Shown piece after piece: positions 8,129 to 15,238 of a stretch of DNA of 64,000 bases. The stretch is from positions 526,030 to 590,029 of the forward strand of contig NZ_NIBG01000001.1 in assembly GCF_002270055.1 (NCBI RefSeq), given 5' to 3'. The stretch is from Anaeromicrobium sediminis. GTDB taxonomy: Bacteria; Bacillota; Clostridia; Peptostreptococcales; Thermotaleaceae. Position 1 is the first letter of the stretch, and each line of letters opens with the position of its first letter. The notes under the pieces are model-generated. The model did not search any database and was not told the origin of the DNA. It saw only the letters and a list, made by a program, of their open reading frames with translations. Both the position numbers and the translations under genes were made by a program.

Positions 8129-10378
8129 TTATTCCTCTCTTCTTGTTTGTGATAATTTCAACAACCACTCTCTTCTCTCAACATCTATACTTATTCGATT
8201 ACTTTCTTGATCTTGTTCTGAATCCACGCAAATAAAATCAACTACATTTGCTTTTTTCCCTGGATTATTGGGATTAATTCTCAAACAACGACCTGTTCTT
8301 TGAATTGTTTGTAACCTCGCCCTGTCTGCAGAAAATAATATTATATTATTAACTGATTGAATATCTATTCCCTCTGATATCCTTTTACTTGTTATCAAAC
8401 AATTTATCTCTCCTTTACTAAATCTTGACAAGTTTTTACGATCGTCTTCGCCATAATAAGTATGATAGTGTGGAAACCTATCAATCAAAATATTTTGAAC
8501 TTCTATTCCAAATTCTTTTGTCTCAACAAATATTATTGATCGATTTAATATTTCTAAATGGTTATCTAAAAAATCTTTAAACGCAGGGAGTTTTGCTGGT
8601 GAAACTTTCTTAACCTCAGCTAATCTAGTATACATCTGTATATGATCAACAACTTCTCCTGCTTCTTCTTTAATTTTGAAAGTACTAATTATTTTTTTAA
8701 TTTTAACTTTATCTTCTTGCGTCAACATAAATTCCAAAGGATAATATTCAAACTCACAAAGTATACCACGCTTTATTGCATCCTCTGTATCAAACTTATA
8801 AATCACTTCTCCAATCTCATCAGTAATAAATTTATTGCCTTCTTCATCATACTCTCGTTCAGGTGTGGCACTCAGACCTAACCTATATTTAAAACCAGAA
8901 ATTCTGCCCTTCAATTTCCCTACTATAGCAGGCGATCCAAACCCATGTACTTCATCACATACAATTATAGAATTTTTCAAAACACTATTTCCCATTTTTT
9001 GTAATGTCTCCTCTAGAAATTGTGGGTTTCTTGAGACTAATAACACAGAGTTTGTAGGTAAAAGCATAAAACCTGATAATTCTTTATAACTAGAGTAAAA
9101 TCTGTAAACATTAAGATTTGTAGACTTTATTATTTGTCTATACCATTGATCTAATAAATCAGTTCCATTTACCGTTATAATCACATTCCTAATTTTCTTT
9201 CTTACAAATAACGTTTTAATAATTTCTAATGCCGTTCTAGTTTTACCGGTTCCCGTAGCCATCTCTAATATCCCATTGCCGACTTCAAGAAACGTATTAA
9301 TTGCCTCACTTTGATGTCGCCATTTATCCATTGGATTAACAAATTTTCCTGTTAAGGTATATGGTCTTTTCCTTGTTCTTAGTTCAAATATGTCCTTCTC
9401 TATAGCTTTAGGTAATTTGTAAATTGCAACATTAGGATCTTTATTTTTCCATAGTCTCTCAAATCGTTTTTCATCATCTTTTACAAAATCTCCAAGACTT
9501 TTCCAGGTTTGAAATATTTTTAGGCTTTCGTAATTGACTGTTCCTTTGTAACTATCATTCACCGAGCCATTAAAAGATAACTTATTACCTTTATCATCCG
9601 AGAAAATTCCAAACTTATCATGAAAATCCCCTTCTAGATTATTAGTAGGTACAGCAAATCTAAATTCAATTATTCCATCATACACCATCCAGGCTATAGC
9701 ATTTAAAGTATCATGTTCAAGAAACTCTTTTAAAAGCTCTACATTTTGCTTTAAAACATTAGTGAAATACTCATTACCATCCTTGAGTCTAAGACTATTC
9801 ATTATAGCTTCAATATCTTCAGGCTCCATAATTGGACTAATTATCCATCTAGCCTTGCCACCGTTTGAAGCAAAAACACTCATACCTTTCGCATTAACTC
9901 TCATCCAACTGGATGTGAAGTATCCAACTGCCCTATCATAGTTCTTAGCCCACTGTAAGCATGGTTCGTAAAATTCTTTTGTAACATTATTATCAGAAGT
10001 GTTTAAAGTTAAAGGAATCTTAGGTAACTCTTTTATATCTGTCTTGTTAATCTTAGTTTCTTTGAGATTGTTATTCACAGTATTTTCATTACTAAACGTT
10101 GTTTTTTCTTTCAAAGAATTACTTTTTTCTAAATTTTGTACTGTTCTACTCACTATTCCTTGAGAGGTTCTTTTCATCTCATTAGCAAATTTTGTTAAAG
10201 GTGTATGCTCATACTTTATTCCTTTTTTTTCTAGAAATTTTCTCAGATTGTCTTCATTTATACGATAGCTTCTTCCTAAACTATCAGCTTCAAGCTCCCC
10301 AGATCTAATCCACCTTCTAATCGTCTCCTCTGACATTTCCAATCCTTCACTTATCTGTTTAGTTGTAAAAACTATAAT
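8129..10378 (-). CDS. HTH, PLD-like and SF2 helicase fusion protein (749 aa, ATT start)
   Basis: The domains run in this order. An excisionase/MerR-type helix-turn-helix covers about 1-50 (ISEGLEMSEETIRRWI...). A linker follows. A phospholipase-D-like nuclease region covers about 120-310, with HDKFGIF and later FNGSVNDS as the HxK/GSxN signature. An SF2 helicase covers about 345-720, with ATGTGKT (Walker A), DEVH (motif II), SATPE (motif III) and QRTGRCLR (motif VI). The first recognisable start, TTG at 10342, would cut the HTH and has no ribosome site. In-frame ATT at 10378 has GGAGG 6 nt upstream and restores the whole HTH, so I place the start there. It is the first gene of a four-gene operon and probably the effector or motor of a defence system. 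Confidence 0.8.
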   Translation of the reverse strand: MIVFTTKQISEGLEMSEETIRRWIRSGELEADSLGRSYRINEDNLRKFLEKKGIKYEHTPLTKFANEMKRTSQGIVSRTVQNLEKSNSLKEKTTFSNENTVNNNLKETKINKTDIKELPKIPLTLNTSDNNVTKEFYEPCLQWAKNYDRAVGYFTSSWMRVNAKGMSVFASNGGKARWIISPIMEPEDIEAIMNSLRLKDGNEYFTNVLKQNVELLKEFLEHDTLNAIAWMVYDGIIEFRFAVPTNNLEGDFHDKFGIFSDDKGNKLSFNGSVNDSYKGTVNYESLKIFQTWKSLGDFVKDDEKRFERLWKNKDPNVAIYKLPKAIEKDIFELRTRKRPYTLTGKFVNPMDKWRHQSEAINTFLEVGNGILEMATGTGKTRTALEIIKTLFVRKKIRNVIITVNGTDLLDQWYRQIIKSTNLNVYRFYSSYKELSGFMLLPTNSVLLVSRNPQFLEETLQKMGNSVLKNSIIVCDEVHGFGSPAIVGKLKGRISGFKYRLGLSATPEREYDEEGNKFITDEIGEVIYKFDTEDAIKRGILCEFEYYPLEFMLTQEDKVKIKKIISTFKIKEEAGEVVDHIQMYTRLAEVKKVSPAKLPAFKDFLDNHLEILNRSIIFVETKEFGIEVQNILIDRFPHYHTYYGEDDRKNLSRFSKGEINCLITSKRISEGIDIQSVNNIILFSADRARLQTIQRTGRCLRINPNNPGKKANVVDFICVDSEQDQESNRISIDVERREWLLKLSQTRREE

Positions 10379-10384
10379 AACTCA

Positions 10385-10389
10385 CCTCC
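10385..10389 (-). promoter_or_regulatory. Shine-Dalgarno site that decides an ATT start
   Basis: GGAGGTGA on the minus strand (core 10389-10385) is a near-perfect anti-SD match. An in-frame TGA overlaps it, so translation cannot begin further upstream. The codons that follow are GTT, ATT, ATA, GTT. Only ATT (6 nt from the core) or ATA (9 nt) is well placed. Confidence 0.6.
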
Positions 10390-10413
10390 ACTCATATATA
10401 TACTCATGTTGTA

Positions 10414-10441
10414 TTGTGTGTTGCGTGTTGTGTGTTGTGTG
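10414..10441 (-). repeat. Tandem 7-bp repeat in 5' leader of helicase operon
   Basis: Four head-to-tail units of TTGTGTG (plus-strand reading; the second unit is TTGCGTG) are flanked by degenerate units on both sides. They lie between the predicted promoter and the ribosome binding site of the operon. Heptamer tracts can change copy number by slippage. Confidence 0.85.
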
Positions 10442-10471
10442 TTCTGTAGTATTATGTGTGTTTTTGTTTAT

Positions 10472-10501
10472 TTTATACCGTGTTTTTTATAAAATTAGCA
10501 A
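10472..10501 (-). promoter_or_regulatory. Predicted promoter of helicase/DndD-like operon
   Basis: On the minus strand TTGCTA (10501-10496) and TATAAA (10477-10472) are separated by 18 nt. Transcription would start near 10465, giving a leader of about 85 nt that contains the 7-bp repeats. Confidence 0.5.
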
Positions 10502-10791
10502 TTCCATAATTTGCAATGAATACACATATTAAAATATTAAGTTTATTATTAAGCTCATGTAAGTAGTTCAACTACTTAAGTTTTAGGCAATGACAGCATA
10601 TTGTATCTTATTAAAAATAACAGCAATATTTTTGAATATTTTTATTTAGCAAAATGGTTCATAAAAAAAAGACCTTATTTAGGAAATTTCTTGAGAAAAA
10701 GATACGTAAAAAAGGAGATGCTTAGCATCTCCTTTTATTTTTTCTCTATTCTACTAAATCACTATAAATTAATTATAGAATAATTCAACTA
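10502..10791. other. Intergenic region between convergent/divergent island operons
   Basis: It holds a perfect short palindrome AAGTAGTTCAACTACTT at 10561-10577 and a half copy of the spacer hairpin at about 10706-10746. A 60-codon frame at 10601-10783 runs through that hairpin and lacks a ribosome site, so I do not call it a gene. Confidence 0.5.
10706..10746. terminator. Spacer-type hairpin terminator, half copy E
   Basis: AAAAAGGAGATGC...GCATCTCCTTTTATTTTTT forms a strong stem with A- and T-runs on both sides, so it can work in both directions. It probably ends the DUF3883 gene on the minus strand. It matches the left half of spacers A to C; the promoter half is absent. Confidence 0.75.
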
Positions 10792-11919
10792 TTATCTAAT
10801 AACTCTATAATTTTCAGCAACGAACTCATACTCATCTTCTAATGATCCCTCTATTATATAGTACTCCCCAACTCCATTCTCTATATCAAGGTTGAAAACT
10901 CTATATAACATGTAACTATCCTTATTTTCTCTGGCAAATTCTCGTTCATCACGAGACATATAAAAATGATTATTTATCCCTTTAGTAGTTGTTTTCACCT
11001 CAATATAAATCTTATTTCCATCTGTATCATAGCTCAGAATATCATATCCAAGACCATCTCCATCTTTTTTCGATGTATGCTTTACCTTCTTTGCTAAATC
11101 AGGATAACCATTATCCACTAGCTCTTCCTTAACTAAGTCTAAAACTAGCTTTTCACCTAAATCTCCAATGAGTTGATTTGACTTTGCTTGTTTTACATAG
11201 TCACGTTTTTGTCCTATTCTTTTTTTAAGTCTTTTACTTTCCTTTAATCCTTTTTTCTCAGGAGGATCACTTTGCTTTCCGGTCATCTTAATTTTAGCAC
11301 GCTCTTTATTTTCTAATATATCATTATCTACTATTTCTACAGCTTCACTGACGTAACTATTATATTCAGACTTTAATTCTTTATATTGTTCATCTGACAT
11401 TTGTACATATGAAACACTAAATCTATTTTTTGCTTCGATCCTGTCTGAAATTTTTATACTGTGATCATTGAAATTTACAAGTTTCTCTATAGTGGAAAAA
11501 TCTATTGGACGTATATTAGAAATTTTCAAGTAAGCCTTACATGTAAATTTTTCCTTTTGGGGATCTGGATTCACTCCTACCCTGTCACGATAGTATTGGG
11601 GTACTAAGTTTATTAAGTCGGACTCTACTCCAATTTCGTACCTTGAAAACCATTCAATAAAATCTGCAACAAATACATTATCCTCTTCCATACAGTATAG
11701 AAAAATAAAGGTTGGTTCTCCTCTAAGAACTTGATTATCCATCTTAGAAATTTTAGCTTTTTCAAAACTATTTTCATTTAATTTTTTTGTGAACGATCCC
11801 CATATAACGCAACCTTCTTCTTTATCTATTTTTATATGTTCACTCATTGTATCTATTTTTGTGTTTTCATAATTCTTATTAAACTTTAAAAATAAATGTC
11901 TTGATTTATGTATGTTCAT
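10792..11919 (-). CDS. DUF3883 PD-(D/E)XK nuclease-like protein (375 aa)
   Basis: The C-terminal third is a DUF3883 domain: GDLGEKLVLDLV, then HTSKKDGDGLGYDI, then IYIEVKTT. D293, E307 and K309 form the D...ExK signature of restriction-like nucleases. The N-terminal part (1-230) is not recognised and ends in a Lys/Arg-rich linker. It starts 9 nt after the MazG-like gene stop and is translationally coupled to it. DUF3883 domains are common in restriction and other defence genes. Nuclease activity is inferred from the intact motif. Confidence 0.8.
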   Translation of the reverse strand: MNIHKSRHLFLKFNKNYENTKIDTMSEHIKIDKEEGCVIWGSFTKKLNENSFEKAKISKMDNQVLRGEPTFIFLYCMEEDNVFVADFIEWFSRYEIGVESDLINLVPQYYRDRVGVNPDPQKEKFTCKAYLKISNIRPIDFSTIEKLVNFNDHSIKISDRIEAKNRFSVSYVQMSDEQYKELKSEYNSYVSEAVEIVDNDILENKERAKIKMTGKQSDPPEKKGLKESKRLKKRIGQKRDYVKQAKSNQLIGDLGEKLVLDLVKEELVDNGYPDLAKKVKHTSKKDGDGLGYDILSYDTDGNKIYIEVKTTTKGINNHFYMSRDEREFARENKDSYMLYRVFNLDIENGVGEYYIIEGSLEDEYEFVAENYRVIR

Positions 11920-11928
11920 TGCTTCCCC

Positions 11929-12279
11929 CTACAATTCAGTATATTTCTTTGCACTACCTTTACTTTTCTCAACAGGATATTTCGTTCTATTCCTCTCTAT
12001 TTTTTCTAGTATTGCTTCTTCAAGATCTATATCTAGTTCATTACATATTAAAAGTATATAGTTTGCAATATCAGCAACCTCTTCTTTAATTTTAAGATTA
12101 TCCGGACTATCTGTTGATAAGTCCATATCCTTTAAATCTTTCCATTGAAATATTTCTAAAAGTTCACTTGCCTCCAGTGATAATGATAGGGCTAAATCTT
12201 TTGGATTATGGAATTGTCTCCAATCTCTTTCATCTCTAAACTCTACTATGTGTTTTGTAAGTTTATCTATTGTATTCAT
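11929..12279 (-). CDS. MazG-like nucleotide pyrophosphohydrolase (116 aa)
   Basis: This is a single all-helical MazG/dCTPase-type domain. The metal-binding pairs ExxE (E36, E39 in SLEASELLEIFQW) and ExxD (E67, D70 in EEVADIANYILLI) are intact. Such enzymes hydrolyse NTPs or dNTPs to the monophosphate and pyrophosphate. It is the first gene of a two-gene unit with the DUF3883 nuclease. Pairing a nucleotide pyrophosphohydrolase with a nuclease in a defence island suggests a joint role, for example modified-nucleotide clearance or nucleotide depletion. That is inference. Confidence 0.85.
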   Translation of the reverse strand: MNTIDKLTKHIVEFRDERDWRQFHNPKDLALSLSLEASELLEIFQWKDLKDMDLSTDSPDNLKIKEEVADIANYILLICNELDIDLEEAILEKIERNRTKYPVEKSKGSAKKYTEL

Positions 12280-12564
12280 ATGGCCTCCATACGTATTATT
12301 AATAGTTTTATTATATATATAAGATTTCTTCTATTACTATAATTTTATTTATTATTATTATAGCTAGTGTAGCGAGTATTTTTTGTAATATTTTGTCGTA
12401 TTGCATATTTGATTGCCACCTTTTTTTATCTAATAATGTTTATGACAATATTTGTAGCATTTAACATATTATTGTAGTATATTATTATACTGTGTAGTAA
12501 TAATTCTGCCCCTTCAGATTGTGAAACTATACAACAATCTAATAACAGACAAAGAGGTGAACTT

Positions 12565-13254
12565 TTGGAATCGAATAAAATACAATTTAATTTTTATGAT
12601 CATATAGCTATCCTGTTTCCAGGAAGCATCTTAAATGCAATAGTGTTATATTATTTTCCTGAATTTATATTTTTAATTAAGAAAATTAATGAATTGTCTA
12701 GCACACTTTTAATCATTATATTCATTATTACATCATTTATAGGTGGACATATTTGCTATGCTTTATCTAAGACTTTTATGGACTGGGTAAATGGAAAATT
12801 AGGAATAAAATTTAATGTTGATGCATTCAAAGAAGTATCTACAGAGCAACAAGATCTAATTATAAGTGAAATTGAAAAAATATATGAAACTGATTTTAAA
12901 CTTAAAAACAAAATTATTGAATATAGAGATAATCAATTAGAAGGCAAAGACTTAGGAATAAAAAATTTATGTTTCCCATTTACCAAGGATGATATAAGTA
13001 ATTATTATATATTTGTCTCTCTTGCAGATTTTCAGAGGAGTATTGCATTTTTACTTCTTATAATTTGTTTTATGATTCCTTTTAATATATTCATATATAC
13101 ATCTTGTTTATTTGGCGTTGCTAGAAATATTATAGCTGTTCTTATATTATTTGTTTTTTCAATACTTATTTTTAAACGTTCTATAAAAATGAGAAAGACG
13201 GCCGATAGGGTTGTATATTCACAGTTTCTTTTTAATACAACGAAAAATAATTAG
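12565..13254 (+). CDS. Hypothetical membrane protein (229 aa)
   Basis: Translation starts at TTG with GAGGTGA 5 nt upstream. Hydrophobic segments lie at about 12-32 (ending near a PGSILNAI turn), 40-62, and a pair at 160-180 and 185-206. Between them is a soluble charged loop of roughly 95 residues. An N-terminal FNFYDHIAILFPG-type opening followed by membrane helices is seen in several unnamed membrane proteins of defence islands. No enzymatic motif is visible. It lies divergently from the MazG/DUF3883 pair and 150 nt upstream of a second membrane protein. Confidence 0.6.
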   Translation: MESNKIQFNFYDHIAILFPGSILNAIVLYYFPEFIFLIKKINELSSTLLIIIFIITSFIGGHICYALSKTFMDWVNGKLGIKFNVDAFKEVSTEQQDLIISEIEKIYETDFKLKNKIIEYRDNQLEGKDLGIKNLCFPFTKDDISNYYIFVSLADFQRSIAFLLLIICFMIPFNIFIYTSCLFGVARNIIAVLILFVFSILIFKRSIKMRKTADRVVYSQFLFNTTKNN

Positions 13255-13404
13255 AAAGATCATAGATCTAATATGCTTTAGTTCTACATATACAGATTAT
13301 GATTAGAGAAAATTTCTATATATAATTTCCCATGTTATCTCCTATATTAAAATTGGTATTGGTGATAACATGGTTTAATAAAATTCAAAGGAGGATATAG
13401 CATC

Positions 13405-14172
13405 TTGAATAAATACATATTTCACACATACTTAAGAAATCATAAGTTCTTAAATTTACTACTTATATTGGCATTATTATTGATAATTATAAATGGATTC
13501 GCATATAACTCTCCCGTATGGTTTGATCTAGATTATATTATAGTAAACTATTTCATTGATATATTGGTAAATTTATCAATTGGATATATAGTATCTCTTA
13601 TTTTCTATATCTTAGTAGTATTTATACCTGACACAAAAAAAGAATACCAGCTTAAAGCAAAGTATATGACAACTTTCGGTGTAATTGGTTCTAAAATTCA
13701 TAATTTTATTCTAACAGTATTTAAAGCGATAGAATTTGAAGTTATGCCAACAGATGATGTGCATAGCAAATGGAAAATTTTTTTTGAACATACAGATCTA
13801 CATTACATCAATCATTTAAGAAACAAAGTAAATAAATTTGAAGATATACGCTTGGGAACTAATCATTATGAAACATATTATGATAAATTAATTATACTTT
13901 CTTCTCAAATAGAACTTTTAAAAAAAGATTTGATTCCATTTATAGCCTTTTTCACCGAAAATGAAACTGATGTATATACAGATATCGAGGACAGAGTTAT
14001 CTTCTCAAATATTCGTAATTTTGAAAATGACCTCTGTATTGGAACAGATGACATGTTCTCGAGAGATCTATTGCATTTGATTGATATATACTATAAGATA
14101 CGTAAATTACAGGGAGCTGATCCAATTAGCTTTTATAACAAAATTGATCAGACAGGCATTTTACAAATCTAG
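13405..14172 (+). CDS. Hypothetical membrane protein (255 aa)
   Basis: Translation starts at TTG with GGAGGA upstream. Two N-terminal membrane helices (about 14-32 and 50-74) are followed by a soluble helical domain of about 180 residues. No known motif is seen. This layout fits membrane-anchored sensors or effectors, but nothing in the sequence fixes a role. It ends just before a spacer-type sequence (14195-14263). It is probably a separate cassette, or a pair with the preceding membrane protein. Confidence 0.6.
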   Translation: MNKYIFHTYLRNHKFLNLLLILALLLIIINGFAYNSPVWFDLDYIIVNYFIDILVNLSIGYIVSLIFYILVVFIPDTKKEYQLKAKYMTTFGVIGSKIHNFILTVFKAIEFEVMPTDDVHSKWKIFFEHTDLHYINHLRNKVNKFEDIRLGTNHYETYYDKLIILSSQIELLKKDLIPFIAFFTENETDVYTDIEDRVIFSNIRNFENDLCIGTDDMFSRDLLHLIDIYYKIRKLQGADPISFYNKIDQTGILQI

Positions 14173-14194
14173 ATGCTTAAGATTAAGCAATACC

Positions 14195-14263
14195 AAAAAA
14201 CAGTCTTAATATAAGTATTAGATATACAACAAAAGGAGATATTGAATGTCTCCTTTTAATTTT
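14195..14263 (+). repeat. Island spacer module, left half, copy F
   Basis: AGTATTAGATATACAACAAAAGG and the following hairpin with TCTCCTTTTAATTTT match the lead-in and hairpin of spacer C (5395-5455), including the GATATAC lead-in. The promoter half is missing because the next gene is convergent. It overlaps the stop region of the HNH gene and can terminate transcription from either side. Confidence 0.7.
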
Positions 14264-15080
14264 CACATTTACTTTCCCTTATCAACTTTTCAACATCCTC
14301 TTCTAAATTCAGCGAATGCATTTTTCTATGACAATTAGGACACAATGCAGCTGTATTCTCTATGGTATCCTCTCCCCCTTTAGACAACCATATAATATGA
14401 TGTGTCTCTAGATAAGGTCTTCCCTTTTTATCTATAAATGGCGCAGCCTCTTCACATAGCTGACATATTCCATTTGCTCTCCTTTTAGCAAGTTCTGATA
14501 CATATACGTTTCTTTCATAAGTTGTTGTAGATACAGTTCTAGTTCCTGTACCTTTTTTTGACTGTCTAGCTCTCTTAAGCAATGTTTCATCATCTAAATT
14601 TTCGGCTTCTTTTCGTTTCTTTTCCTGCTTAACCTTTATTGTTTCAGCTGACAATATGACTCTTTTATCTGAAACCAATTTCAATGGAAATACCCATACT
14701 TTTCTCATATCATTATTTTTATCTGTTTGATCCTCTTGGTATGGCTCTCCTGCTAGTTCAACTTGACCCATGAATGTATATTCTTTTTTCTTAAATACTT
14801 CAAATAGATATACCTCTACTCCATTGCTACTTGATTCATTTAAAGTTTTATTTTGGGAGCTATTTATACTTTGATCTCCAACTTGGCCCATTCCTGTATA
14901 ATGAAGTACATCCTCTATCCATCTATCTTCATATATCGCTCTTGTATGATCGGAAACAATGACCAAAGTTCCTGTTTTATGAGCTCTTCTCATACCACCT
15001 TGCGGAGCGCATTTAAATATATCTGCTAATTGACTATTATCTATTACATCTCCTGGATTTAGTCCTGGATTGAATGCCAT
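14256..15080 (-). CDS. HNH endonuclease with SRA-like N-terminal domain (274 aa)
   Basis: The start at 15080 (MAFNPGLNPGDVID) has AGGGGG upstream; longer readings have no support. The N-terminal half (NPGDVIDNSQLADIF, then RWIEDVLHYTGMG) resembles the SRA/YDG-like domain of ScoMcrA-type modification-dependent nucleases. The C-terminal HNH domain has C-x2-C (ICQLCEE), ETHHIIW, a central Asn, and CPNCHRKMH. Likely a Type IV-like restriction enzyme cutting modified DNA. It is divergent from the recombinase gene, and the two start regions carry the same 11-bp sequence in opposite orientation. Confidence 0.75.
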   Translation of the reverse strand: MAFNPGLNPGDVIDNSQLADIFKCAPQGGMRRAHKTGTLVIVSDHTRAIYEDRWIEDVLHYTGMGQVGDQSINSSQNKTLNESSSNGVEVYLFEVFKKKEYTFMGQVELAGEPYQEDQTDKNNDMRKVWVFPLKLVSDKRVILSAETIKVKQEKKRKEAENLDDETLLKRARQSKKGTGTRTVSTTTYERNVYVSELAKRRANGICQLCEEAAPFIDKKGRPYLETHHIIWLSKGGEDTIENTAALCPNCHRKMHSLNLEEDVEKLIRESKCEN

Positions 15081-15161
15081 TGGTGTAGTCCCCCTTCTAT
15101 TTACGTATATTTCTATTTTAGACAAACAGAAATCTTTTGTCTGTCGAATTTTGGAAGTTAT

Positions 15162-15189
15162 TTGTAGATATTTGAAATTATGGTATAAT
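15162..15189 (+). promoter_or_regulatory. Predicted promoter of the serine recombinase
   Basis: TTGTAG (15162-15167) and a perfect TATAAT (15184-15189) are separated by 16 nt. Transcription would start near 15196, 43 nt before the ATG. Confidence 0.6.
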
Positions 15190-15238
15190 TGTATCGAACA
15201 TATGTTTGCAAGCAGAACCATAAGAAGGGGGACACAGG

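Noticed and set aside
5522..10378. Calling the operon a Dnd phosphorothioation or a Lamassu system
   Set aside because: Only the ATPase resembles DndD. DndA/B/C are absent, and the effector is a PLD-helicase, not a known Lamassu LmuA type.
10414..10441. Treating the heptamer tract as direct repeats of an origin (iterons)
   Set aside because: There is no replication initiator gene, and the position in an operon leader fits regulation better.
10601..10783. 60-codon frame on the plus strand in the island
   Set aside because: It runs through a strong bidirectional terminator hairpin, has no ribosome site and has a low-complexity product.
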